Origin: Ctenosaura bakeri
Lineage: Eukaryota > Chordata > Lepidosauria > Squamata > Iguanidae
Assembly: GCA_948474755.1 (NCBI GenBank)
Contig: CAOLHI010000740.1
Location: 310,001 to 374,000 of the forward strand
Length of the DNA stretch: 64,000 bases
Direction: 5' to 3'
Part shown: piece by piece, positions 20,741 to 31,615 of the stretch
Layout: each line of letters begins with the position of its first letter
Numbering within the stretch: the first letter of the stretch is position 1
Program-made: the position numbers and the translations under genes
Notes under the pieces: generated by a model
What the model saw: only the letters and a program-made list of their open reading frames with translations
Told to the model about the DNA's origin: nothing
Database searches by the model: none

Positions 20741-21413
20741 CTCTAATGATCTGACATTATCAAAAATAAAACAAAATAAAATTCCTGGGTGTCCTGAAGC
20801 TATGGGATGAAAATTGGCTTCATTGTTCTCCGCATCTGTTGGGACTTGGGTAAAAAAAAATCAAGATGTACCATCGCTTGTCTGAACCAACAGGAACCCA
20901 GCCTGATTCCGTTTGAATCTGACTCAAAAATTGGAAATTCCATTCGGTAAAGAATCCTATTTTTACTCACTTGAAGAACTTGGTCCTCTGTTTTTTTCAG
21001 AGACACTTGGAGAAGTGGGAGCTCCTTCAGGAAGGATAAATCATGTCGACTCATACATCTGGGATTGTTTTTGTACTAGCCACCTAGAGTGTTTGAAAAT
21101 TAAGATTTTTCTTTTTTTAGCAAAAGAAAGAAAGCAGGCACAGACAGCCAAGGGCTCAGTTCTGCCAGTTCCTACTGCTTTTGTCTTAGCCCAGCCCTCC
21201 CAATCTGAGGAGCACCAAGCTAGACCAGTTTCAGATCCGATGAACCCTTGCACTGCAGGACTTTGCAAAAGAAAAAATATACGCTTGGCCAGAACCCTGT
21301 TGGTTTCTAATCCTATTGTGCTTTACAGACTGGACCACACTTTTTTTTTTTTGTCGATGCAAAATGTTCACGTTCAGTTGCATTGTGGAAGTGGAGTTGC
21401 CCACGATGTGGAA
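20741..21413. other. Unassigned sequence
   Basis: No repeat or gene recognised. A forward frame of 168 codons (20913-21419) has no domain I know, and its end lies at the next CR1. It may be a chance frame. Confidence 0.35.
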
Positions 21414-21867
21414 TCATAGAATCATAGAAATGTAGAGTTGGAAGAGACCACACAGGCCATCCAGTCCAACCCCCTGCCATGCAGGAACACCCTCAAAGCA
21501 CTCCTGACAGATGGCCATCAAGCCTCTGCTTAAAAACCTCCAAGGAAGGAGACTCCACCACACCCCACTGAGGCAGCAGATTCCACTGCCGGACAGCCCT
21601 GACTGTCAGGAAGTTCTTCCTGAGGTTCAGGTGGAATCTCCTTTCCTGCAGCTTGAATCCATTGCTCCTTGTCCTGGTCTCTGGAGCAGCAGAAAACAAG
21701 CCCCCTCCTTCCTCTACGTGGCATCCCTTCAAATATTTAAACATGGCTATCATGTCCCCTCTTAACCTTCTCTTCTGCAGACTAAACATACCCGGCTCTC
21801 TAAGTCTATCCTCATAGGGCATGTCTTCCAGGCCTCTCACCGTTTTGGTCGCCCTCCTCTGGACCTT
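21414..21867 (-). mobile_element. CR1 3' end, young subfamily
   Basis: It starts with antisense octamers and ATGTAGAGTTGGAAGAGACC. Read on the minus strand it encodes [60 protein letters not shown] and [16 protein letters not shown] without a stop. It is truncated just upstream of VQRRATK. Confidence 0.95.
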
Positions 21868-22146
21868 TGCACATGCTAAATATGCATGCAGAAACACATG
21901 TGCGTGTGGTTGCACAGTCAGTGTTCATGCAGTTGTTTGTATTTAACTCACGAGTCACATTGCACAACTTGGGTATATCTTCACACACAGAGATATGCAT
22001 TTAGGATTTGGGATCTCAGCCCTGGTCTGTTGTGTTTGCATTGCATCATCTCCTTGCTTGCTGCCCGTGTGCGCTGAGCCGACTGGGAAGGACAAGATTC
22101 TGTTCCCTTCTCTCTTGAGAAACTGAAGTAAGTCCAAACAGGACAG
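21868..22146. other. Unassigned sequence
   Basis: No repeat or gene recognised in this short gap. Confidence 0.35.
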
Positions 22147-23003
22147 AAAAACTGAGCCTTTTTTTCCTTAATATTTTTTTATTAGACAGTAGAAAAGGAA
22201 AGGTAGAAATACAAACAAACAAGAGAAACGAAGGAAAAAAAGGCATTATTCTTGATACATTACATTGCATCAAACTTTTTGTCATGTGTAGAACCTATAA
22301 ACCAAAGTTCACAGAAATTGCTAATCTGTAAATTAAAATATACAATTTTACACTGCCTTCTTTCCATGTTGGTACTTGATAACTGTCATACGCTGGGTAC
22401 GTTCCACCATTAGAAATATGTTTACACAACGGTCCCTGAAATTACAAAAAGTAACTTAATGAAACCTAGCAGGTTAACTGTTAAATCAGAGTATTATTCA
22501 TTCAGACTTCCAAGACTGAACAAATAAAGTATCTAGAAGTGGTCAGTTTACACCTTCCTTTAGAATTTATACTAATTTATACTAATATAAGAGTAGTGTC
22601 TACTTTTATGTATTGCAGATACAATTCTTTATGTATTGCAGATTTAGCTCTTCCTCTGAGTCTATATGTTAAGATATCCATATTCTTCATTTCCAAGAAA
22701 TCGTGAAACCATTCTTTCATTTCTGGAATATTGTTTTTCTTCCAGGCTCTTGCAAAGGCTACCCTGGTGGCAGTCACTGCATAAAGTAGAATTTTCCAAT
22801 ACTTTCTGGAGAAGTTTGGATCAAATTTGTGAGTCATGTTCAAGAGATACAATTTAGGTGTCATGGAGAATTTCTGGTTGAGGATCTCTTGAAGCAGAAT
22901 ATGAACTTGTGACCAGTAAGCTTTTGCTCTTGAGCATGACCACCACATATGAAGAAAAGTTCCAGAGCCTTCTCGACATTTAAAACATAAACCAAAAACT
23001 GAG
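22147..23003 (-). mobile_element. L1 insertion with 10-bp TSD, ORF2 C-terminus
   Basis: The L1 body occupies about 22157-22993 in minus orientation, with a T run (the antisense poly-A) at its left end. The minus frame from 22993 encodes GLCFKCREGSGTFLHMWWSC, then SRAKAYWSQVHILLQ, YAVTATRVAFARAWKKNNIP and EWFHDFLEM before stopping. The Cys/His-containing GTFLHMWWSC segment is typical of the L1 ORF2 C-terminal region. AAAAACTGAG occurs on both sides (22147-22156 and 22994-23003) and is a good TSD. It lacks endonuclease and RT. Confidence 0.85.
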
Positions 23004-23144
23004 ACATTTTAAAAGCATCTGGAAAAGTTGGATGAAAGAGATTTCATCCTGACTATTCCTTCCAAACTGGGATAGTTGGAAGGTATGGGATCTGACAATG
23101 CCCTACCTGTTTTGACCTGAAGCTGGTGAACCATGGTTTCAACT

Positions 23145-23283
23145 CATAGAATCATAGAATCATAGAATTGAAAAGACCTCAGGGGCCATCAAGTCCAACC
23201 CCCTGCTATGTAGGAACACCCATCAAAGCATTCTCAACAGATGGCCATCCAGCCTCTGCTTAAAAACCTCCAAAGAAGGAGAC
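23145..23283 (-). mobile_element. CR1 3' end, very short
   Basis: Antisense octamers, CATCAAGTCCAACCCCC, and the 3' UTR down to CTCCAAAGAAGGAGACTC. The next antisense CR1 starts immediately, so the two sit head to tail. Confidence 0.88.
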
Positions 23284-24066
23284 TCATAGAGTTGGAAGAG
23301 ACCCCAGGGGCCAACCCATTCGGCCATGCAGGAATACATATCAAAGCACTCCCAACAGATGGCCATCCTGCCTCTGCTTAAAAACCTCCAAAGAAAGAGA
23401 CTCCACCACACTCCATTGAGGCAGCACCAGATTCCAGTGCCAGACAGCTCTGACTGCCAGGAAGTTCTTCCTGAGGTTCAGGTGGAATCTCCTTTCCTGC
23501 AGTTTGAATCCATTGCTCCTTGTCCTAGTCTCTGGAGCAGCAGAAAACAAGCCCGCTCCCGACATGACATCCTTTCACATATTTAAACATGGCCATCATG
23601 TCACTTCTTAACCTTCTCTTCTACAGACTAAACATCTCCAAAGCTGCTCCTCACAGGGCTTCAGGGCTTCCAGACCCTTCACCATTTTGGTCGCCCTCCT
23701 TTGGATACTTTCCAGTTTGTTGATATCCTTGAATTGAGGTGCCCAGGGCTGGACACAGTATTCCAGATGAGGTCTAACCAAAGCAGAATAGCTTTGGTTA
23801 CCTCTGTTTATCAAGACACCATACTCCTATTGATTCAACCAAGAATGGCATTGGCTTTCTTGGCTGCTGCATCACACTGCTGCCTCATGTTCGGCTTGTG
23901 GTCCACCAAGACTCCCAGATCCCTTTCACACCTACTTTTATCCAGCCATGTGTCCCCCATCCTATATTTGTGCATTTTTTTCTGCCTAAGTATAGGACCT
24001 TACATTTGTCTCTGTTGAAGTTCATGTTGTTAGCTTTGGCCCAGCCCTGAATCTCTTAAGGTCACA
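23284..24066 (-). mobile_element. CR1 3' part, older subfamily
   Basis: It begins TCATAGAGTTGGAAGAGACC without a full octamer end and extends upstream past the DTWLD-type region (antisense ATCCAGCCATGTGTCCCCCA) to TTAGCTTTGGCCCAGCC, the region just after the catalytic core. The minus frame is broken by several frameshifts, for example in the 23608-23814 section. Confidence 0.9.
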
Positions 24067-25368
24067 TAGCAATTCTCCCAGTCCAGTTGCAGGGCCACAG
24101 GAGCTGCCAGGAAGATGACAATAGAGGAAGGAAGTTGGGAAGCCCTGCTAATTTACCACCTTACCCAAGAAAATGCCTATCCCTGGGCGCAAGGGCTCTG
24201 GCGCGGTGCCCCAGGTCAATTTGCTCTCCTGGGAGAGAAGCATGCCAGTCCTTTGCATCTGCCCTTTTTTTTTTTTCACTACGGCAGGAGTTGCTGCATC
24301 TTCTGAATTCTCCCCTCATCTCTCCCATTAGCTCTTCCTGGGGGAGCCAAGCAAACAGACACTACTCATCTGTAGCAACCGCAGTGAGGCTACAGGAATT
24401 CTTCCTGACAGCCGAGTTCCCTTATAAATCACCGGGGTCTGGAAGTTGCCACATTTCTAAATATTGATAGTGTCATGTGGGTGGGGGGGAGATCAGAGCT
24501 GCAGAGAGAGCACCATTCACCGAGGAGAGAAATGTTGCTGTTATTTTTGGCTTTGTCAACAGAGGCGATGTGTGGGGAGCCTATGGGGGGGGGACAGGGC
24601 TCGAGAGAGTCAATCCCAGTGTGTTTGAGCAGCAGTTGAGTGCCCAGAGGTCTATTTATCTATTTATTCTGGGGTCAGGGACCTGGAAAGAGCCCTGTTG
24701 TCTCTGGAGCATTGGAAAGACGAACACCCCGGCTATGTATGGGAGTATTGTTTTGGCTTTTGGAAGAGTGGGGAAAGCCTTGTTCTTCCCATCTTTGCAT
24801 GTTCTTGAACCTACCCAGGGAAAGGATTCAAGGACAGTAATCCAGCCAATGTGACATCAATCTGGCCTGATCTCCAAGAAAGAAAGAAAAAAGTACAGGT
24901 ATTTAAATACCTGGGGGCAAAATAAGGGAAATGATTTCCTTAGCCCTCAAGCAGTCCCGGTCTTGCAAAATGTCCTTTATTCCTGAAAGGTGGGTGTGTC
25001 TCCAAGGGGTTAAGTTAGTGGGGGACAAAATGACATTATTATCCCTCTGGTAAGAATTCTGCTTCAGGTTTTGGTTCAGCCCTTGAATTTCTAGCATTGC
25101 AATAATTCAAACCTTGAGCGTTTAGGGATGCAACTTAGGCCTCCAAAGAAAAGGGTGGAAAAAGCTATTAAGGGAAGGTGAAGGAGCAGGTAGAAGAGTT
25201 TCAGATGTGAAGGAATTTCATTTGCCTACTTTGCACAACTTTCTAAATTTGTGGACTGGGGGAAGATTTCGTGGAAGGGAAGATTCTTAGTTGAACGAGC
25301 AAAACCTTCCTTTTGCCCCTTTCCACTGCTGTGCCTCTGAGGAAGCAACTGATGGGGAAAAGCATCTT
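24067..25368. other. Mostly unique sequence, possible conserved part (24090-24860)
   Basis: No mobile element is recognised. 24090-24480 and 24600-24860 have mixed composition without decay signatures. It contains a T run (24268-24279), a G run near 24480 and a G run near 24586. Frames of 125 codons (24087-24467, 24477-24854) have no recognised domain. Confidence 0.25.
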
Positions 25369-25424
25369 GGACCATTTCCGCACTACACTGTTACAGTGCT
25401 ATTATTCCACTTTCAACATCCTAT
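25369..25424. mobile_element. GGCC MITE, left arm only
   Basis: GGACCATTTCCGCACTACAC, then ACAGTGCTATTATTCC and TTTCAACATCCTAT, then an abrupt switch to unrelated sequence. It lies upstream of the repeated unit at 25425-25728. Confidence 0.85.
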
Positions 25425-25728
25425 CAGTTTCCTATGGGAGTCTGAGTTGCAGATTAAGTGGATGAAGATGTCTCAGGGCAACGGTTGGGTGGTTTTGCAC
25501 ACAATTTGCTGTTGGTTTCGCCCTTTGTTGCTTTATAAAGAACAGAAGGAGTATCTCTTGCCATCTTTGTTTTTTTGGACCCAAAATATTCTTTCATCCC
25601 CATTTAGATTCGTTTCCTGTTGGAGGCTAAGCTTTGTTTAACTGATCTAGATGGAAGCTGCAGGGCTGAAAGGACTGTTTCTGTCTCTCAGATCCCAGAA
25701 GACAAAGCCACTGAACCTGAGACTGAGT
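25425..25728 (+). repeat. Unclassified 300-bp unit linked to a MITE, copy 1
   Basis: The whole stretch, from CAGATTAAGTGGATGAAGAT to ACCTGAGACTGAGTGCC, occurs again in reverse at 40636-40945 with moderate divergence. Shared words include TTTGCTGTTGGTTTCGCCC, AGAACAGAAGGAGTATCTC and AGCTGCAGGGCTGAAAGGA. In both places a full GGCC MITE follows at the same base. It contains GCTTTATAAAGAAC, but I cannot assign a family. Confidence 0.8.
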
Positions 25729-25928
25729 GCCTTTCCGCACTACACTGTTATAGTGCTATTATTCCGTTTTCGACATCCTATGGAATCCTGGGGTTTGCAG
25801 TTTAGGGATGGGCCTTTAGAACTCTCAAAAAGAGAGCTTTTTGGCCTCAGGAAACTGCAAACTCCAGAATTCCACAGGAGGTTGAAAGTGGAATGATAGC
25901 ACTATAACAGTGTAGTGTGGAAATGCCC
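25729..25928. mobile_element. GGCC palindromic MITE
   Basis: It starts GCCTTTCCGCACTACACTGT and ends GTGTAGTGTGGAAATGCCC. Arms and the AGAGAGCTTTTTGGCCTC centre are typical. Its left junction with the 300-bp unit is identical to that of the copy at 40438-40635. Confidence 0.92.
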
Positions 25929-26299
25929 TAATTCTTGGGGAGGTAGAGGAGTCTTGCTGCAAGAAAAGATGCCTTGCCTTTGATCAAACAAGCAGCCGGC
26001 TGCAGTCCACGAGAGCTTCTGCCAAATGCAACATGTTCGTCTTTAAGACGCCACAAGACTCACAGTTGTTTTCGCTACAAGTTTCGCCACTCTGAGGATT
26101 TGAAAAATAGCAAAGGGATGTGGCCAGGCGGTTGGATTATTATTAACAAGAAGGTCAAGATGGAGACAGTGGCCACAACTCAAAGGAGAGAAAAAAAAAG
26201 AGGGAGAGGGAGAGGAAAAAGGAAAAAAAAAGATATTAAAAAAATACAGCATCTTCCCTGTAAACAAAGATTAAAGAGAAAAATATGGTTGTTTTTTTA
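25929..26299. other. Unassigned sequence with purine-rich part
   Basis: 26185-26245 is strongly A/G-rich. No repeat family or gene recognised. Confidence 0.35.
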
Positions 26300-26610
26300 A
26301 TTAAAAATACTGTGGAATGGCAATATGCTCGAGAGCTTTCCAATTAGGACCGGCACAGAGCAGCTATGTAAATTTCCTCTCCTTTTTCCAAATACAGTAG
26401 AATTCTGGACAATCCAAAGCAGCCGGGAGCCAAGAAGCAGGGAGACGGCACTGCGAGTAAAGATTTTTGCCGAACGACATATAATCAAGCAGGAATTTAT
26501 TGCCGAACATGAAGTGATGGCCACTCACTTAGAAGATTTCACCAACCAACTAGACACATATCTAGAAGATGGATCTGTCAGCAGGGCAAAACCATGGCAC
26601 CTAGGAATGG
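26300..26610. other. Candidate conserved non-coding element
   Basis: This unique, repeat-free stretch has balanced composition and retained CpGs (TTTTTGCCGAACGACATATA, GGAATTTATTGCCGAACATG). The word TTGCCGAAC occurs twice, 40 bases apart. A 96-codon forward frame crosses it without a recognised domain. It is the strongest-looking conserved candidate by eye, which is only an inference. Confidence 0.3.
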
Positions 26611-26656
26611 AATAGCCATATTCAACCGATAGCCATATTCAACCTTTCACTCCTAA

Positions 26657-27288
26657 CTAGAACCATAGAATCATAGAATCATAGAAATGTAGAGTTGGAA
26701 GAGACCCCCAGGGGCCATCCAGTCCAACCCCCTGCCATGCAGGAACACCCTCAAGCACTCCCGACAGATGGCCATCAAGCCTCTGCTTAAAAACCTCCAA
26801 GGAAGGAGGAGACTCCACCACACTCCGAGGCAGCAGATTCCACTGCCGGACAGCCCTGACTGTCAGGAAGTTCTTCCTTAGGTTCAGGTGGAATCTCCTT
26901 TCCTGCAGCTTGAATCCATTGCTCCTTGTCCTGGTCTCTGGAGCAGTAGAAAACAAGCCCTCTCCCTCCTCTACGTGGCATCCCTTCAAATATTTAAACA
27001 TGGCTATCGTGTCCCCTCTTCACCTTCTCTTCTGCAGACTAAACATACCCAGCTCTCTAAGTCTATCCTCATAGGGCATGGCTTCCAGGCCTCTCACCAT
27101 TTTGGTCGCCCTCCTCTGGACTTGCTCCAGCTTGACCATGTCCTTCTTGAATTGGGATGCCCAGAACTGGACACAGTATTCAAGATGGGGTTTAACCAAA
27201 GCAGAGTAGAGTGGTACCAGTACCTCTCTCGATCTAGACACCAGACTCCTATTGATGCAGCCAAGAATTGCATTGGCTTTCTTGGCTG
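26657..27288 (-). mobile_element. CR1 3' part, young subfamily
   Basis: Antisense octamers at the left. The minus strand encodes [20 protein letters not shown], then [39 protein letters not shown] and further CR1 C-terminal motifs, with frame breaks. Truncated upstream at CTTTCTTGGCTG. Confidence 0.94.
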
Positions 27289-27529
27289 TATAAAATTCTT
27301 TCAGTTTACTATACAGACTATTCAATATGTGATGTAAAATACTGTTATATCTTTTCTTTGATCTTTGCAATGGGGATAGGTTTTGGTTGTTGCTTTTTTT
27401 CTGACTGTAGTCATTATCTGTCCTGGCTTGTAGAAATAAATCTTTGCCAATTCCCTGCATTAGCTACACAGGACATTTCCACTCTACGCTGTTATATTGG
27501 CGGCTTTCCTTTATCAATGGCAGATGATT
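27289..27529. other. Unassigned A/T-rich sequence
   Basis: Sequence past the 5' breakpoint of the antisense CR1. No family recognised. Confidence 0.3.
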
Positions 27530-28235
27530 TTCGATTTTGTATTTTGTGCAAAAGAAAGTTCTTATTTTGTGCCCTGAAGCCATGTGTTTTGTTCATGAAT
27601 TCATCTGCAAAATGGCAGCCCCGGAGGTGATGAAAAGCTCTGGAATTCACTTTGCTCCAAATCACTATATACGGATCAATCTCTTTGGCCACTTGTGGAA
27701 ACTAATCAAAAACAATCTACATACTTACACCTTATGCCCATCTGACTTAAATTCATTAATAACAATATTAATGACTGCAGACTTTGTGGCACCCACATGC
27801 ATCTTTGGTGGCTTTGCCCCAAAACAAGGATGCAACACTTCCCCAGTTCCTTTCTTGAAAGCGGCAGTGAGTAATTTCAGCAATTGTCTTCCTGCTATGA
27901 GGAAATCTTTGAAAATTGTGCAGTTTTCAAAAACTATTGACAATCTGGGATCTAGTCTATGCAAAATTTCTATGTGTTAATGTTGCACAGAAAACATCGT
28001 TTTATGTTCAGGAAACAACTTCCAATGCTGAAATATTATTTTCTGTGTAGAAAAAGGATCTTCTCTGCACAGAAAAGGCTCTGGCTAGGGTCTTACCCTG
28101 GACAAAATCCACACTTCTTCTTGCATAGAAAACTGCATTATCTTTGCAGATCATAGTATTTCTTTGCAGAAATGCTATTCCCTGAACAGAAAATGTTTTC
28201 TGCACAAAAAAACTACATGTAAATTTTGTGTAGAA
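27530..28235. repeat. Degenerate TGCAGAAAA-motif repeat, copy 3
   Basis: Words of the type TTTTGTGCAAAAGAAAG, TGCACAGAAAACATCG, CTGCACAGAAAAGGC, TTTGCAGAAATGC and TTTTCTGCACAAAAA recur every 20-60 bases, mainly at 27530-27610 and 27950-28235. The part between is less clear. It is the longest stretch of this type here. Confidence 0.45.
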
Positions 28236-28265
28236 CTAGACCCAAACCTCAAAGAAAGATAAGAA

Positions 28266-28460
28266 GAAGGATGTAGACAAGTTGGAACAAATTCAGAGAA
28301 AGGCAACTAGGATCACAAGAGGGACGAAGCACAAGATATATGGGAAGAAATGGAAGGAGCTGGACACGTTCAACTTGGTGAAGAGAAGACTGAAGGGTAA
28401 CATGATTTCCCTCTTCAATTATCCCAAGGACTGTTGTAGAGAAGAGGTGGCAGCTAAATA
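28266..28460 (+). mobile_element. Old, diverged CR1 fragment
   Basis: The translation reads KKDVDKLEQIQRKATRITRG, then KWKELDTFNLVKRRLKGNMI and SLFNY, aligned in order with the young-copy motifs [20 protein letters not shown] and [15 protein letters not shown]. It belongs to a different and older CR1 subfamily. Confidence 0.75.
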
Positions 28461-28562
28461 GTCTTTCGGGAGTCCCCTCTCCTACTCAAGAGCAGGAGAC
28501 GGAGCCAAAGAGCCCCCCAAAAAAGCATCAAAATGGAAAAGATCTCCATAATCAGATGGCTA

Positions 28563-29352
28563 GATGAAATTCAACAGAGAGAAGTGGAAGGTCCTACACT
28601 TAGGCTGAAATAATGGAATACAGAAATATAGGATGGGGGACACATGGCTGGATAGCAGTACGTGTGAAAGGGATCTAGGAGTCTTCATAGACCACAAGCT
28701 GAACATGAGTCAGCAGTGTGATGCGGCAGCCAAGAAAGCCAATGCAATTCTCGGCTGCATCAATAAGAGTATGGTGTCTAGATCGAGGGAGATACTGGTA
28801 CCACTCTACTCTGCTTTGGTTAGACCTCATCTTGAATACTGTGTCCAGTTCTGGGCACCCCAATTCAAGAAGGATATTGACAAGCTGGAGCAAGTCCAGA
28901 GGAGGGCGACCAAAATGGTGAGAGGCCTGGAAGCCATGAAGCCCTATGAGGATAGACTTAGAGAGCTGGGTATGTTTAGTCTGCAGAAGTGGAGGTTAAG
29001 AGGGGACATGATAGCCATGTTTAAATATTTGAAGGGATGGCACGTAGAGGAAGGAGGGGGCTTGTTTTCTGCTGCTCCAGAGACCAGGACAAGGAGCAAT
29101 GGATTCAAGCTGCAGGAAAGGAGATTCCACCTGAACCTCAGGAAGAACTTCCTGACAGTCAGGGCTGTCCGGCAGTGGAATCTGTTGCCTCGGAGTGTAG
29201 TGGAGGCTCCTTCCTTGGAGGTTTTTAAGCAGAGGCTTGACGGCCATCCGTCGGGATTGATTTGAGGGTGTTCCTGCATGGTAGGGGGTTGGACTGGATG
29301 GCCTGTGTGGTCTCTTCCAACTCTACATTTCTATGATTCTATGATTCTATGC
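28563..29352 (+). mobile_element. CR1 with open 210-codon RT C-terminal frame
   Basis: The frame 28633-29265 is open: [20 protein letters not shown] ... [20 protein letters not shown] ... [20 protein letters not shown] ... [15 protein letters not shown]. Sequence upstream (MKFNREKWKVLHLG) extends the CR1 match to about 28563, but in another frame. The 3' end has three octamer units. No catalytic core is present. Confidence 0.95.
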
Positions 29353-29655
29353 TTTGCAACTTGGCAAAAGCTTTGGAACTGACTGCCCAAATAAAGTCAC
29401 AGACAAACATTGGTGCGACTGATAACTTTTACGATACTTGGCTGATATGTATTGAAGAGGCCAACAGAAATTCAGAAACCTTCCATCCATGGAGACATAC
29501 GTTAGCCTATGGAATGGTATGTTCCTTGACTAATATGGGTTTCCTTTTTTGTATTCAGCATATTTTTGTCCCCATTAGCTGTTGTGGCTATTCTGTCTTG
29601 CATGTTGGTGCATTCTGCTGTCCATTTGCACTAAATAAAAACAGTTTGTTAAAAA
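29353..29655 (+). mobile_element. Possible L1 3' fragment
   Basis: Directly after the CR1, the frame reads LAKALELTAQIKSQTN then TDNFYDTWLICIEEANRN, which resembles the final part of L1 ORF2. It is followed by an A/T-rich 3' UTR-like segment ending in AATAAAAACAG and an A-rich stretch. The resemblance is weak and could be fortuitous. Confidence 0.4.
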
Positions 29656-30810
29656 ATTGCTCCGAATCTCAAGATGCAAAGAAGCTCCGAAAAATGCAAA
29701 CGTAACAAACAAAAATCTCTTGTGGACTCACTCAGCAGGGAGAAGATTTTTTAAAAAAAATATTTTCACATGCAACAAAATATGGGAAGATCTCCGTCTC
29801 TACCATGAGCTTCCTAGGAGTTTTTGGCTCTCCCTGTGATTGAAAGATGGATGGGTGACTTAGACGGGATTCTGGTGTGATCCGGGAATGGAATTCTTAA
29901 CATTTCACTTTCCAGAATTGGGAATGCAAAATATTCTCCCCCCAACCCCGTGGAAAATCAGACCAGGATTCCAGACAGGCCGGGGTGGTGGTGGTTGAGC
30001 TTTTTTTCCATTGTGACCCCCCTCCCCTTCCACCCCACATCACTCCACCCATGGAAGAGCAAATAGCCTTTGGGTGGGCCACGTAGGAATCCGTGATTCT
30101 GGCCAGGCCCTGGGGGGGAGAGTGTGCATTGTATGAACTTCATCTTCTTTGGGACCTGGACCAGAATATGATAATAAAATGTGAGTGAGAAAGCATCCAT
30201 GTGGGCGCTGAGCTGCTAATCAGAACAAGGCTTTCGGGAAAGCTCGCCAGCTAATTCAAACCAGCGAGGCCGACGGAGCCTGTGTACCATCTCCTCCCAG
30301 AAATGCTGGCCTGATAGTGAAAAAGTGGTTCCCTGCGGATGGAGTGGCGAGACCTCACTTGCTCTCTTTGGAGCTTCTCCATCTCCTGGTCCTCCAGGTC
30401 AGGCTCACCATCAATACCTGGCATACTAGGAAGTTTGTCAGAATGCCAGTGCCCAAGAAAGGCTCAAGAGCACCGATCCCTGTGACCTTCCACTTAAATT
30501 ACCCACAAACCCCCAGAGTAGTGCTGCACTGAGTGCCCCAAGGCATTGTGGGCATTCAAAATGGCAGCTAAAGGTCACGCCTGAAGTCTTGCTGCTTCTT
30601 CCACAGCCAGGAAATGCTGACAGTGGTGCAAGAGAGCAGTTTTACCTACTACCCTCCCCTCAAAGCCCAGAGCCTGCTTGCTTTAAGTGCATGGAAAACA
30701 AGGGAATTCCTAGTCTTTGCTCTTGGAAATTCCAACTCTCAGGGCCCAGATATACTTGTTTGGTCCTTATGGTAGAGGGAGGAATCTCAGGGCAAGGGCA
30801 CTGCCTTGAA

Positions 30811-30843
<33 letters not shown>

Positions 30844-31024
30844 GCTATCTAGCTGGTTTCCCCCTCTGTTATACTTGCTTCCACCCACCCTTCAATGGCA
30901 TATCATATGCAACTCTGGTTGGTTCTTAGTGCATCATGCTTGATAATATCACTAGGGGCTGCCCAGTGTAACCCGAGTCTTCTAATATCACCAGGACTCA
31001 CAAATATCAAGAAGTCATCTCTAA
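29656..31024. other. Mostly unique sequence
   Basis: No mobile element recognised. 30180-30340 (GGGCGCTGAGCTGCTAATCA through CCAGCGAGGCCGACGG) is CpG-retaining with TAAT-containing words and is a candidate conserved element. A (CT)n microsatellite of about 27 bases lies at 30815-30842. Confidence 0.3.
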
Positions 31025-31227
31025 GGCCATTTCCACTGTATACTGTTATAGTGCTATTATTCCACTTTCAACATCCTGTGGGAATTCTGGGTTTTGTAGT
31101 TTCCTGAGGCCCAAGAGCTCTCTGGCTGAGAATTCTAAAGGCCCCTCCCTAAACTGCAAACCCCAGGATTCCATAGGAGGTTGAAAGTGGGATAATAGTG
31201 CTATAACAATGGAGTGTGGAAATGGCC
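31025..31227. mobile_element. GGCC palindromic MITE
   Basis: Full copy with matching ends GGCCATTTCCACTGT and GTGTGGAAATGGCC, arms ATTCCACTTTCAACATCC and GGAGGTTGAAAGTGGGATAA, and centre GCCCAAGAGCTCTCTGGC. Flanks are TAA and TTA, so the TSD is not clean. Confidence 0.92.
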
Positions 31228-31393
31228 TTAGCCATTTTTTTAAGCAACAAAATCTGGTTTTAGCAACAAAATCTGAGAGCCCAAGATAGCCTGGATCTGG
31301 CAAATTTATCTGCCACTTATTTTCTTCTTTCTGAGGTCTAAGAATGTATACAGTGTGTACATTTTATAAGAATACATAGACGGCACTCTATGC

Positions 31394-31615
31394 ATTTATA
31401 TCACTTTGTACCGCTCTAACTGTAGTGGTTCCTTCCTTTGGAATTCTGAGAGTTTGGTGAGACCCTGTCCCTTGCCCTTGAACTACAGAATGAGAAATCG
31501 CTAGCAGAGACTTCCCAAACCCCTCACCAAACTACAAACCCTAGGATTCTGTAGGATGGAGCCATGTTAGCTAAAGTGGAATCAAACTGCTGTAACTGGG
31601 GAGTGCAGATACACC
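31394..31615. mobile_element. Related hAT-like MITE, degraded
   Basis: ACCGCTCTAACTGTAGTGG on the left and AAAGTGGAATCAAACTGCTG then GGAGTGCAGATACACCC on the right are degraded inverted ends, with TTTGGAATTCTGAG and CCTAGGATTCTGTAGG inside. The layout resembles a common squamate hAT MITE, not the GGCC family. Naming is from general knowledge. Confidence 0.5.

Noticed and set aside
20913..21419. 168-codon forward frame
   Set aside because: No recognisable domain, and it stops at the border of a CR1. Treated as chance.
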